Positions 35,228 through 42,955 of a stretch of 64,000 nt of DNA are shown piece after piece (position 1 is the first letter of the stretch; every line of letters begins with the position of its first letter). Origin of the DNA: an uncultured Clostridia bacterium. Its GTDB lineage: Bacteria > Bacillota > Clostridia > Christensenellales > CAG-314. The notes beneath the pieces were generated by a model. It was not told the origin of the DNA and made no database searches. It was given only the letters and a program-made list of their open reading frames with translations. The stretch lies in contig CANQPI010000001.1 in assembly GCA_947625725.1 (NCBI GenBank), positions 126,732 to 190,731 of the forward strand, in the 5' to 3' direction. The position numbers and the translations under genes are program-made.

Positions 35228-36223
35228 ATGAAAAAAATCGGCGTTTTGACAAGCGGAGGAGATTCGCAGGGAATGAATGCGGCGGTGTACGCCACGGTAC
35301 GCGCGGCGCTTTCCGCAAACGCGGAGATATTCGCTATCCGTCATGGTTATCAAGGACTTATCGACGGCGAAGTGGAGCGTATGAGCGCCAAAAGCGTCGA
35401 GGACATTGCCCATCGCGGCGGTACCGTTTTGGGTACGTCGCGTTGCCCCGAGATGAAAACTCTCCAAGGACAGCAAAAGGCAGTTGACGTTTTGAACAAA
35501 TACGGTATAGAGGGGCTTGTCGTTATCGGTGGCGACGGCAGTTTTGCGGGAGCAAAAACGCTCAGCACGCGGTACGGAGTCAAAGTGATAGGTATCCCCG
35601 GCACTATCGACAACGACCTTGCCTACACCGACTACACGTTGGGTTTTGACAGTGCGGTCGCGGTCGTCGCCGACAACGTAAATTTGTTGCGCGACACAAT
35701 GAGTTGTAACAACCGTACCTGCGTGGTGGAGGTAATGGGACGCGAGTGCGGCGATATCGCAATGTTTGCCGCGCTTGCATGCGGCGCGGAAGCGGTTCTC
35801 GTCCCCGAGTTGCCCTACGATCCCGACGCAGTTGCGGCAACCATCAAACACAACGCAAACCTGGGAAAGTTTGACAATATCGTTATTGTCGCCGAGGGTA
35901 TCCGTTTCGGCGGCGAACTTGTCAAGGGACATGTTGCCGACAACGTAATGGCGGATCTGTCGGCGCGTTTGCCCGAGTTGAACGTTCGCACAATGGTGTT
36001 GGGGCATCTTCAACGTAGCGGAAACGCCACCGTTCGCGACAGACTGTTGGGTATCGAGATGGGTGCGCATGCGGTCAAGTGCCTTGCGGAGGGCAAGACG
36101 GATCGCGTTATCGGAGTGAAAAACGATGTTGTTTTCGACGAGGATATGGTAGAGGCGCTTGCCAAGACAAAGGTTTTCAATCGGGCAATTTACGATTTGG
36201 CAAACAATTTGGTCAAGTATTGA
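35228..36223 (+). CDS. pfkA: ATP-dependent 6-phosphofructokinase
   Basis: PFK phosphorylates fructose-6-phosphate in the committed step of glycolysis. The 331-residue protein starts MKKIGVLTSGGDSQGMNAAV. Substrate and catalytic motifs are present: LGTSRCPEM, GGDGSFAGA, PGTIDNDL with the catalytic Asp pair, MGRECGDIA and LGHLQRSGN. GGDG plus PGTIDND favours ATP over pyrophosphate as donor. ATG 35228 has AAGGAG in front; an in-frame ATG at 35207 overlaps the preceding stop and is less likely. The gap to the GH20 gene is 17 bases, so the two are co-transcribed. Confidence 0.96.
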   Translation: MKKIGVLTSGGDSQGMNAAVYATVRAALSANAEIFAIRHGYQGLIDGEVERMSAKSVEDIAHRGGTVLGTSRCPEMKTLQGQQKAVDVLNKYGIEGLVVIGGDGSFAGAKTLSTRYGVKVIGIPGTIDNDLAYTDYTLGFDSAVAVVADNVNLLRDTMSCNNRTCVVEVMGRECGDIAMFAALACGAEAVLVPELPYDPDAVAATIKHNANLGKFDNIVIVAEGIRFGGELVKGHVADNVMADLSARLPELNVRTMVLGHLQRSGNATVRDRLLGIEMGAHAVKCLAEGKTDRVIGVKNDVVFDEDMVEALAKTKVFNRAIYDLANNLVKY

Positions 36224-36237
36224 TTGGGATAAAAAAC

Positions 36238-36280
36238 AAATTCGCACCCAAAATGTCGATATGGGGTGCGAATTTTTTTT
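36238..36280 (+). terminator. Terminator after pfkA
   Basis: AAATTCGCACCC, loop, GGGTGCGAATTT, then a T run. The stretch 36281-36487 shows nothing else convincing. Confidence 0.85.
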
Positions 36281-36487
36281 GTATAATCGTGTTTTGAGGC
36301 TCAATTTTTCGACTAGTAATTTGTAACAAAAACGTCGTTGTCGTTTACTTGCTCAAACACTATAACATCGTTGAAGCAACTTTTGCTATTGTTCAGATAC
36401 TGTTGTTTTATTGTCATCATTTGCGTAACGGCAAAATTTGTTTTTTTTGCCGCGTTCGGTATTTTCCGACAATGTTGCCTCAAACGC

Positions 36488-36516
36488 TTGCATTGTCGGC
36501 GCGTCGGTGCTACAAT
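36488..36516 (+). promoter_or_regulatory. Promoter of the FMN riboswitch/ribU
   Basis: TTGCAT, 17-base spacer, TACAAT with TGC before the -10 box. Confidence 0.75.
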
Positions 36517-36532
36517 AAACTTACAACAACAA

Positions 36533-36650
36533 ATTCTTTGGGGCGTGGTGCAATTCCACACCGATAGTTACAGCCTATGAACACCTGTTTTGCAGGTGCC
36601 GATCGGGTGAAATTCCCGAGCCGACGGTACAGTCCGGATGAGAAAAGAAT
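36533..36650 (+). ncRNA. FMN riboswitch (RFN element)
   Basis: The conserved RFN blocks are in order: ATTCTTTGGGGCGTGGTG, AATTCCACACCGATAGT, a variable hairpin (ACACCTGTTTTGCAGGTG), GCCGATCGGGTGAAATTCCC, GAGCCGACGGTACAGTCC and GGATGAGAAAAGAAT, which closes P1 with the first block. It senses FMN and turns off the downstream riboflavin transporter gene, here by transcription termination. Confidence 0.95.
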
Positions 36651-36671
36651 CAAATACTTATTTCAGGTATT

Positions 36672-36704
36672 TACGCCCTTGCAAGTTTGCGGGCGTATTT
36701 TTTT
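36672..36704 (+). terminator. Riboswitch-controlled terminator before ribU
   Basis: TACGCCC ... GGGCGTA followed by TTTTTTT, 21 bases after the riboswitch and well before the ribU start. Confidence 0.8.
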
Positions 36705-36768
36705 GCCGCAAATGCAAGGGACTTCGTTCCTTAGTACGTCGCTAAAATTCAAAAAGGAGGTATCTGTT

Positions 36769-37587
36769 GTGACAAGTTTGTTGTGTATAAACGAAGTTGC
36801 CGTTATGGCAGGGACGGTATTGGGCATAATTATATGCTTGCAATGGGGCGTGATAGCCTACTTGCTCATTGCCCGCAAAAGAGGCGTGCGCGTTGCGGTC
36901 AAAAAGCGCACCGCCAAAGAAAAAACGACCTATTCCGCAATATTTTTGGCGCATGTAGCGTTGTTTTCGGCGTTGGGCGTGGCTTTGCTGTATCTTGAAT
37001 TTCCGCTGTTTCCCGCTACCCCGTGGTTGGAAATGAATTTTTCCGACGTCCCCACGTTGCTTGCGGCTTTCATGTACGGACCGATAACGGGCGCGGCGGT
37101 AAATGTGATAAAAATCGTCGTAAAGTTGCTTATCAGCGGCACGTCCACCAACTTGGTCGGACCGCTTTCCAACCTTATCAGCGGCACTGTCTATGCCGTT
37201 GTTGCGGGACTCATCTACAAACTGCGCCGCAACAAAAAAGGCGCGATTTTGAGTTTGGGCGCGAGCAGCGTGGTATTTTGCGCCGCAATGTGGTTGTGCA
37301 ATCAATTTATTTTGCTACCTTTCTACGGAATGACCGCGTCCGAGGTCATGATGCCCGCGCTGTGGTGGACGTTGTTGTTTAACGTTATCAAAACATTGGC
37401 TACGTGCGTCATTACGTTTGTAATTTACAAACCGCTTTCTCGCGCGTTGCATTGGACTATCGATCCCGAACGCCGCAAAAACAAACAACAACCTGCCGCC
37501 GAGGAGCCGAAGTCCGAACTCGCCGAGAAACAGGAACGTTTGCCCTCTGCGGATCCTCAATCGGATACGGCGCAGAACTCTAAATAA
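36769..37587 (+). CDS. ribU: Riboflavin ECF transporter S component RibU, extended
   Basis: RibU binds riboflavin in the membrane and is powered by a shared ECF module encoded elsewhere. The 272-residue protein has the S-component core at about 60-235: FLAHVALFSALGVALLYLEFPLFPATPWLEMNFSDVPTLLAAFMYGPITGAAVNVIKIVVKLL is highly typical of RibU. The GTG start at 36769 lies 8 bases after AAGGAGG. An extra N-terminal helix (about 12-32) with a basic linker (RKRGVRVAVKKRTAKEK) precedes the core, and the last about 40 residues form a charged tail. The FMN riboswitch upstream independently supports the substrate. Confidence 0.95.
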   Translation: MTSLLCINEVAVMAGTVLGIIICLQWGVIAYLLIARKRGVRVAVKKRTAKEKTTYSAIFLAHVALFSALGVALLYLEFPLFPATPWLEMNFSDVPTLLAAFMYGPITGAAVNVIKIVVKLLISGTSTNLVGPLSNLISGTVYAVVAGLIYKLRRNKKGAILSLGASSVVFCAAMWLCNQFILLPFYGMTASEVMMPALWWTLLFNVIKTLATCVITFVIYKPLSRALHWTIDPERRKNKQQPAAEEPKSELAEKQERLPSADPQSDTAQNSK

Positions 37588-37868
37588 CCCGCGCTTTCGA
37601 CAGCGCGAGTTGCAATTCCAACGTCCTGCGGAACTTTCAAAGTTTGCCGAACGACCCGCCGAGCCTCAACCGTAGGTGCAATTTGGCGCGACAAAATCGT
37701 GATTTGCGCAATCCGCACAACCTGCGCGACAATGACTAAACTGCAAATAAACAAGTTTATTTTTGTCCAAAAATTTCTCAATTTGCCTCTCCCAACGCAA
37801 GGAGAGGCATTTCCTATATTGAAAGCCCCGAATTTTTTATCAAATATCAATGGATTTCTTATCAAGGG
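37588..37868. other. Gene-free stretch
   Basis: No gene is supported. TGCCTCTCC / GGAGAGGCA (37784-37809) followed by TTTCC may be a weak terminator for ribU. Base composition turns AT-rich from about here. Confidence 0.5.
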
Positions 37869-37897
37869 TTGATAGTAAAAACAATTTATGGTATAAT
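37869..37897 (+). promoter_or_regulatory. Promoter of the AT-rich block
   Basis: TTGATA, 17-base spacer, TATAAT. A GCGGTATATATACCGC hairpin lies downstream in the leader near 38010. Confidence 0.75.
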
Positions 37898-38081
37898 AAA
37901 TGTAAACTCACTACAAACAAGGGTTATGTTGGTAAAAAACTTTATCTGTTTCTAAAATCATCTTTTAACAAATTTGATATAAAATTTGTAATAAGGTCGG
38001 GAACGCGTAGCGGTATATATACCGCAACACACATTTTTGTAAACGAAGAAAAAAGCAAACAAAAGTTTTGAGGAGGGAAAT

Positions 38082-39086
38082 ATGAAAAAACTGTTTGTAA
38101 TATTGCTTATAACAATTGTTTCTGTTGCGATGGTTTTTTCGCTGTGCGGTTGCAGAGCATTACAGCAGTCGATCAGAGAGCAAGTGGAAAACATAGACGG
38201 TTATTATGTCTGGGAACATGACAAAGATAATTATTGTTTTTTGGGGGCGGAACAAGACAAGATAATTGACGGATGCTTGACTATTCCGGACAAAATCGGC
38301 AATCTGTCGGTTCGACACGTGGGGGCAGAACGACCGGTATTTGGTGATGATCGCCTTAATATGTTGGAGAATGACGAAATCAAAAAAATAGTCATTAATC
38401 ACCATGTAGGTATTTATTCGAATGCATTTTTTGATTTGAATCAATTAGTAGAAGTAGAAATTACCGATGCATATTTATGGGAATGGTCATTAAATAGCAA
38501 CTCGTTGTTAAGCATTTCGTTGACTGATTGTTTTTACTATGGCGAAATCACGGAATCCACTCAGTTGCGTTGCATTAAAGCAAAAGATAATAGATCATCT
38601 GTGGAAATTTCACATCCCGAAAACATAGTGGCTTTTTACATAACAGATACTTCTAGATTGCCGGAAAGGTTTTTTGACGATTACAATTCTTTATCATCTT
38701 TGATAATTACGGAAGCAATTTCAGAGATAAATGATGATGCATTCAAAAATAGCAACATTGATGTCTTTGTTCGCCTTGACGAAGAAACATTCAAGCAAAA
38801 ACTAAACAACGGTTGGGACAAAGGAGTCAATGTAGAGTGGGGTTTCAAGGACGAAATTATTGTATTTGATTCAATGTTCGGTTCGGAAATAAAAAACGAA
38901 AGTACACAAAAAAATTATCTGAAAGTTAAATTGGGCGAAAAAATAACTCCCCCGACTCCTCCGACAAGAGATGGTTACGTTTTTCTCGGTTGGTACAAAG
39001 ATTACAGACTAAGCGAACAGTGGAATTTTGAAACGGACGTTGTGGAAGATAGTACGGTTTTAGTTGCCGGTTGGCAAAAAATATAA
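38082..39086 (+). CDS. Lipoprotein with BspA-like leucine-rich part and C-terminal InlB repeat
   Basis: The protein has 334 residues and lipobox LCGC, Cys24. The middle (about 60-240) has short degenerate repeats such as ISLTDCFYYGEI, IKKIVINHHVGIYSNAFF and LIITEAISEINDDAFKNS, resembling BspA-type leucine-rich repeats. The C-terminal 45 residues match an InlB/Flg_new repeat (PTRDGYVFLGWYKDYRLSEQWNFETD). Such proteins usually bind host or neighbour surfaces. The region is clearly more AT-rich than the flanks. GGAGG precedes the ATG, and the next gene starts 17 bases after the stop, so they are likely one operon. Confidence 0.85.
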   Translation: MKKLFVILLITIVSVAMVFSLCGCRALQQSIREQVENIDGYYVWEHDKDNYCFLGAEQDKIIDGCLTIPDKIGNLSVRHVGAERPVFGDDRLNMLENDEIKKIVINHHVGIYSNAFFDLNQLVEVEITDAYLWEWSLNSNSLLSISLTDCFYYGEITESTQLRCIKAKDNRSSVEISHPENIVAFYITDTSRLPERFFDDYNSLSSLIITEAISEINDDAFKNSNIDVFVRLDEETFKQKLNNGWDKGVNVEWGFKDEIIVFDSMFGSEIKNESTQKNYLKVKLGEKITPPTPPTRDGYVFLGWYKDYRLSEQWNFETDVVEDSTVLVAGWQKI

Positions 39087-39103
39087 ACGCAAAGGAGAGT
39101 GTA

Positions 39104-42100
39104 ATGGAAGAAGTCAGAAAAAAAATCGCGTTGAGCGCAATAATCTGCTTTATCCTTGTCGCGGCAATAGCGACGTCGCTTGTTCCGCAAATGGCGAATG
39201 CTGCGCCGCAGAGTAGCCTTTCGTCAAACGGTGAAAGTTCTGGCGGATACAGTAGAAATGAGTTACATAATTTTACAAAACGTACAGTTTATAGTAATCA
39301 ATTACCTGCCGTTACGGTTCTTGTGCATGGACAAGGTGGTAATGGTAGTCATTGGAGTAATTTCGACGGCGACTTTGCTTATGATGAACTATCGATCATA
39401 GAACAAATTCGTGCTGAAACAAATGCGGAAATATATCTTGCTAAAGTACAAAAGGTGAACGCAGAGTGCAAAACGTCCGATGCAAGTCACTTTCATCATA
39501 CAGATAGTAACGGTATTGACTACTATCAGTGTAGCGTTGATTGCGAGAGAACTTTTAATTTAGAAAAAGTTGAAATGGATTCTGATACCGTAGATTATAC
39601 GAGTTTGGATGTTAGTAATATTTTGGATTTTGATAATCATAATATTATTATTTTCGAAGGGTCGCAAGATAATTCATATTCGAATCCGAAAATCAAAGTT
39701 TGCGGGGGAATTAATTCTAGTCACGATGTGGCTTATGGCGAATTGGAGTTGGTTATTGATAGTATTTTAGCCGACTACAAGTTATTGACGGGCAATATTC
39801 CTAAAATAAATCTTATTTCACATAGTCGCGGCGGCATACTTAGTATGATGTACGCAATTGATCATCCGTATAATGTGGCAAATTTTATAAGTATGGGAAC
39901 GCCTTACAATGGATCGTTATTCGGCAAAAGTAATTGGATAGTAGATGGGTTGGATCTGAGCGGTGCTGTCAATTGTCCTAGCGGACAAGATATTCAGTCG
40001 GAGGAAAAGCAAAAAGATCTCCGAACAAAATGGAATGATATGCTTAAAAACAATCCCAACGCTAATATAAATGCTGTTGCGATAGGCTCCAAAACTCGAC
40101 TGAGTTTTCTGGGCGGTTTAATAAGCGAGGGAGAAATTGATAAATATCTGAAAGAACTTCAATGTTGCAACAAAATATTTGGATTTTTAACCGAATATGC
40201 AGGCGCGGCTATCGCTCAGTTGCACATTAACTTTCCGATAATTACCGATATGGTTTTTGAATGTGCAAATATCGCTGTGGATGTTTGGCAACTGTTTGCT
40301 GAGGAGGGCACGGCAGAGGAGATAGAGGCAATACAACAAATTATCAATAATTGCGAAATCGCCTACGGCGATTTGGTAATTAAAGACGATATGTTTATTG
40401 ATTATGACTCTCAGACAGCCAAAGGATATGATGGAATTAAAATAGTTACGCACGTATTCGATAAGGACAATGCTAATTACAATTTGACAGCAACAAACAA
40501 TGTCCCTGTTCCTCATAATTTGGAAACGCGCGATTTGAACATTTTGGCTGAGGCTACTCTACGTCTTAACTATAGAGTCGGTCACAATTTGCCAACAATC
40601 GATACTGTTTCTAACCGCATCAATATTGTGTTAAATCCCAATGATTTTGCCAAGATAGAGTTTGAAGCAAAGTACAGTGGAAATTACACCGTGACAGCGA
40701 CTTCGGGTCTTACACAAAATGTAGTAAATTGCAAAGGAAATCTCGTGAGCAGCGCAACGAATCGCGGCGCAACTTTTTATGGAGAAAAAGGCGAAAAGTA
40801 CAATATTTATATTGGGTCGGGTAGCGTCAACAGTACGACAGCGGACATTTCCGTTACGCTAAACGATTTGTCCGAAGAAAATGGCAACACGGTTATGTCG
40901 GGACAAAGCGTTACGTATGTAAAGTCTTATCCTGTCAATTCGATCAAATCAATACAGTTTAATCCTACTCTTAACATAAATGTCTACAAAGATGACGATC
41001 TTGTCGCCATGTCCAACGCAGGGAAAGTTGATGTTCTGTTTGTTGCAAATGCCTGCTATTATTTCGAAGTGACTAATAACACGCCTTCAAATGTAAATTT
41101 GTCCGTGAGTATTGCTAATATTCAGGGATTAACGCTTGGATCTGCTAAAACGATAGACATTTACGAGTCATACAAATATAATTCTTTTACAAGTAGCGCA
41201 AGCGGAGATTATACTTTCTCATTCACGCGGCAAAGGACCACTGCATTGCCGTCGTTAGTGTTTTATGATTCAAATCTCCAACGTAAGACTGTTAATGCCA
41301 CAGTTAATTATGGAAATATTCAAGTTTACAGAATGAATTTACGCGCAGGAGAAACGGTGTATTTTGGTTATGCCAACGAAGCCAAGACTATCGAGAGTGC
41401 AGAGGTTTTAGTAAAAAAATACACGTCGGATTATTCTTGGAAACTAGATGGTAAAACAATAGAAGATTCAATGCTGTATTTACAAAGAAACAATAGTTAT
41501 AGCGGAGTATTATCTTTCTACTACAACGACCAATTGTTAGATGGACAAATAACGGCGATGAGAGGATCGGATTATATAGACGTTTCGTTGTCTAATAGAG
41601 TAAGAGTATATTCTTCCGCTCCTCTGACTTATGGTGATGACAACAAACAGTATGTAGTGTGGTCGCCGGACGGTGAATTGTTCAGAGATAACGACGCTTT
41701 GACAATAATTATTATTCCCAAACAAGGAATAACGCTTGGATCAAGCGACATTTACAATTATAAGATCGATATTACAAACGTTGATAGACAGGACATCGGA
41801 CAGTTAAAAGAAACAGTTACCGTTGAACTGAGGATCACAAACTCTCAAAACGACGTACAATTTCAGAATGTTACGATTTCAAATTACACATACATTTATG
41901 ATGTCATGTTGGAAGATCATCTGGGAAAATTCGGCTCTGGCAATATAAGAGTAGAAACGATCGGTGTAACATATTCTTATAACAATAAAAATATTAAATA
42001 TAACAAGAGTGATGATCCTGAGTTATTTAACGACAATGCAATCACTTTGATGGGATATTTTACTAGTGGCGTTGGCTTTGATAATGACCCATATATCATT

Positions 42101-42928
42101 AGTAATGAAAGAGAGTTAAACAATATAAGGTATACGAAATATTATGATGATTATAGTCAGGGATGGCGTATTACGGCGTCCTTCAAATTGGGACAAAATA
42201 TCATTTTGCAAAAAATATGGACGCCGATTGAGTATAGATTAACGGGAGTGTTTGACGGGAATGGATTTACTATTGAAAATTTAAAAATAAACGTAAGTGG
42301 TCCCGGATATTACGGTCTTTTCAGCGTAATGGATGGACATGTAAGAAATGTGAATTTTAAGGGGGTCGCAATTACTTGCAGTAGCACAAATAATTCAAAT
42401 TATACTATGGTTGGCACTATTGCCGGCTTGATGGATGGCGAAATTGTTGACTGCAATATCTCCGGTTCGATTGACGTTGATCTGTATAATTCCTATGTTG
42501 GCGGTGTTGTGGGATCGGCGCAAGGAGGGAGAATCTATAATACTTTTAATAATGCTAATGTATCCGGTCGGGGAATTATAGGCGGAATAGTAGGCTTCAA
42601 TAGTTGGGATACTTACATTATAAAGTGCCGGAATAAAGGGGAAATTACTTACACTTTTGATACTGAAAGCGGTTGCGCCGCCGGTATAGTTGGTAAAAAT
42701 AACCTTGGTGGGATAATTGACGGTTGTACAAACGAAGGAATTATCCAATACGGTGGTTCGTACAAATTAAATTCAAAAAACAGACCCTGCATGGCTCAAA
42801 TTGTAGGGTGGAACCAAGACGGAACTATAACGGGTTCACAATGTAAAGGAAAATGTTTATTCAAAGGGATGACGATTGGTCAACAAACCTATTGCACAGA
42901 TAAAGAAGTTGGCAGGACCGGTAATTGA
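39104..42928 (+). CDS. Secreted lipase-like alpha/beta hydrolase with C-terminal GLUG repeats
   Basis: The protein has 1274 residues. A type I signal peptide (about 1-36) ends near MANAAPQ. The hydrolase domain (about 50-310) has the oxyanion-region LVHGQGGNGSHW and a nucleophile elbow SHSRGG, followed by SMGTPYNGS, as in lipase/PGAP1-like esterases. Residues about 470-990 are beta-rich repeated domains (NYTVTATSG..., DYTFSFTR...), probably extracellular stalk modules. Residues about 1010-1250 contain GLUG-type units (VGTIAGLMDGEIVDCNISG, VGGVVGSAQGGRIYNTFNN, IGGIVGFNSWD), which form beta-helices in adhesins. ATG 39104 has AAAGGAG in front. It lies in the AT-rich block and may be an acquired gene. 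Substrate is unknown. Confidence 0.85.
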   Translation: MEEVRKKIALSAIICFILVAAIATSLVPQMANAAPQSSLSSNGESSGGYSRNELHNFTKRTVYSNQLPAVTVLVHGQGGNGSHWSNFDGDFAYDELSIIEQIRAETNAEIYLAKVQKVNAECKTSDASHFHHTDSNGIDYYQCSVDCERTFNLEKVEMDSDTVDYTSLDVSNILDFDNHNIIIFEGSQDNSYSNPKIKVCGGINSSHDVAYGELELVIDSILADYKLLTGNIPKINLISHSRGGILSMMYAIDHPYNVANFISMGTPYNGSLFGKSNWIVDGLDLSGAVNCPSGQDIQSEEKQKDLRTKWNDMLKNNPNANINAVAIGSKTRLSFLGGLISEGEIDKYLKELQCCNKIFGFLTEYAGAAIAQLHINFPIITDMVFECANIAVDVWQLFAEEGTAEEIEAIQQIINNCEIAYGDLVIKDDMFIDYDSQTAKGYDGIKIVTHVFDKDNANYNLTATNNVPVPHNLETRDLNILAEATLRLNYRVGHNLPTIDTVSNRINIVLNPNDFAKIEFEAKYSGNYTVTATSGLTQNVVNCKGNLVSSATNRGATFYGEKGEKYNIYIGSGSVNSTTADISVTLNDLSEENGNTVMSGQSVTYVKSYPVNSIKSIQFNPTLNINVYKDDDLVAMSNAGKVDVLFVANACYYFEVTNNTPSNVNLSVSIANIQGLTLGSAKTIDIYESYKYNSFTSSASGDYTFSFTRQRTTALPSLVFYDSNLQRKTVNATVNYGNIQVYRMNLRAGETVYFGYANEAKTIESAEVLVKKYTSDYSWKLDGKTIEDSMLYLQRNNSYSGVLSFYYNDQLLDGQITAMRGSDYIDVSLSNRVRVYSSAPLTYGDDNKQYVVWSPDGELFRDNDALTIIIIPKQGITLGSSDIYNYKIDITNVDRQDIGQLKETVTVELRITNSQNDVQFQNVTISNYTYIYDVMLEDHLGKFGSGNIRVETIGVTYSYNNKNIKYNKSDDPELFNDNAITLMGYFTSGVGFDNDPYIISNERELNNIRYTKYYDDYSQGWRITASFKLGQNIILQKIWTPIEYRLTGVFDGNGFTIENLKINVSGPGYYGLFSVMDGHVRNVNFKGVAITCSSTNNSNYTMVGTIAGLMDGEIVDCNISGSIDVDLYNSYVGGVVGSAQGGRIYNTFNNANVSGRGIIGGIVGFNSWDTYIIKCRNKGEITYTFDTESGCAAGIVGKNNLGGIIDGCTNEGIIQYGGSYKLNSKNRPCMAQIVGWNQDGTITGSQCKGKCLFKGMTIGQQTYCTDKEVGRTGN

Positions 42929-42955
42929 TGATATAATTATTTGGGGAGAAGCATT

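Noticed and set aside
36313..36420. Minus-strand frame ending NDVIVFEQVNDNDVFVTNY downstream of pfkA
   Set aside because: It looks protein-like at the end but has no ribosome binding site, is short and crosses the ribU promoter side. A gene relic is possible but unsupported.
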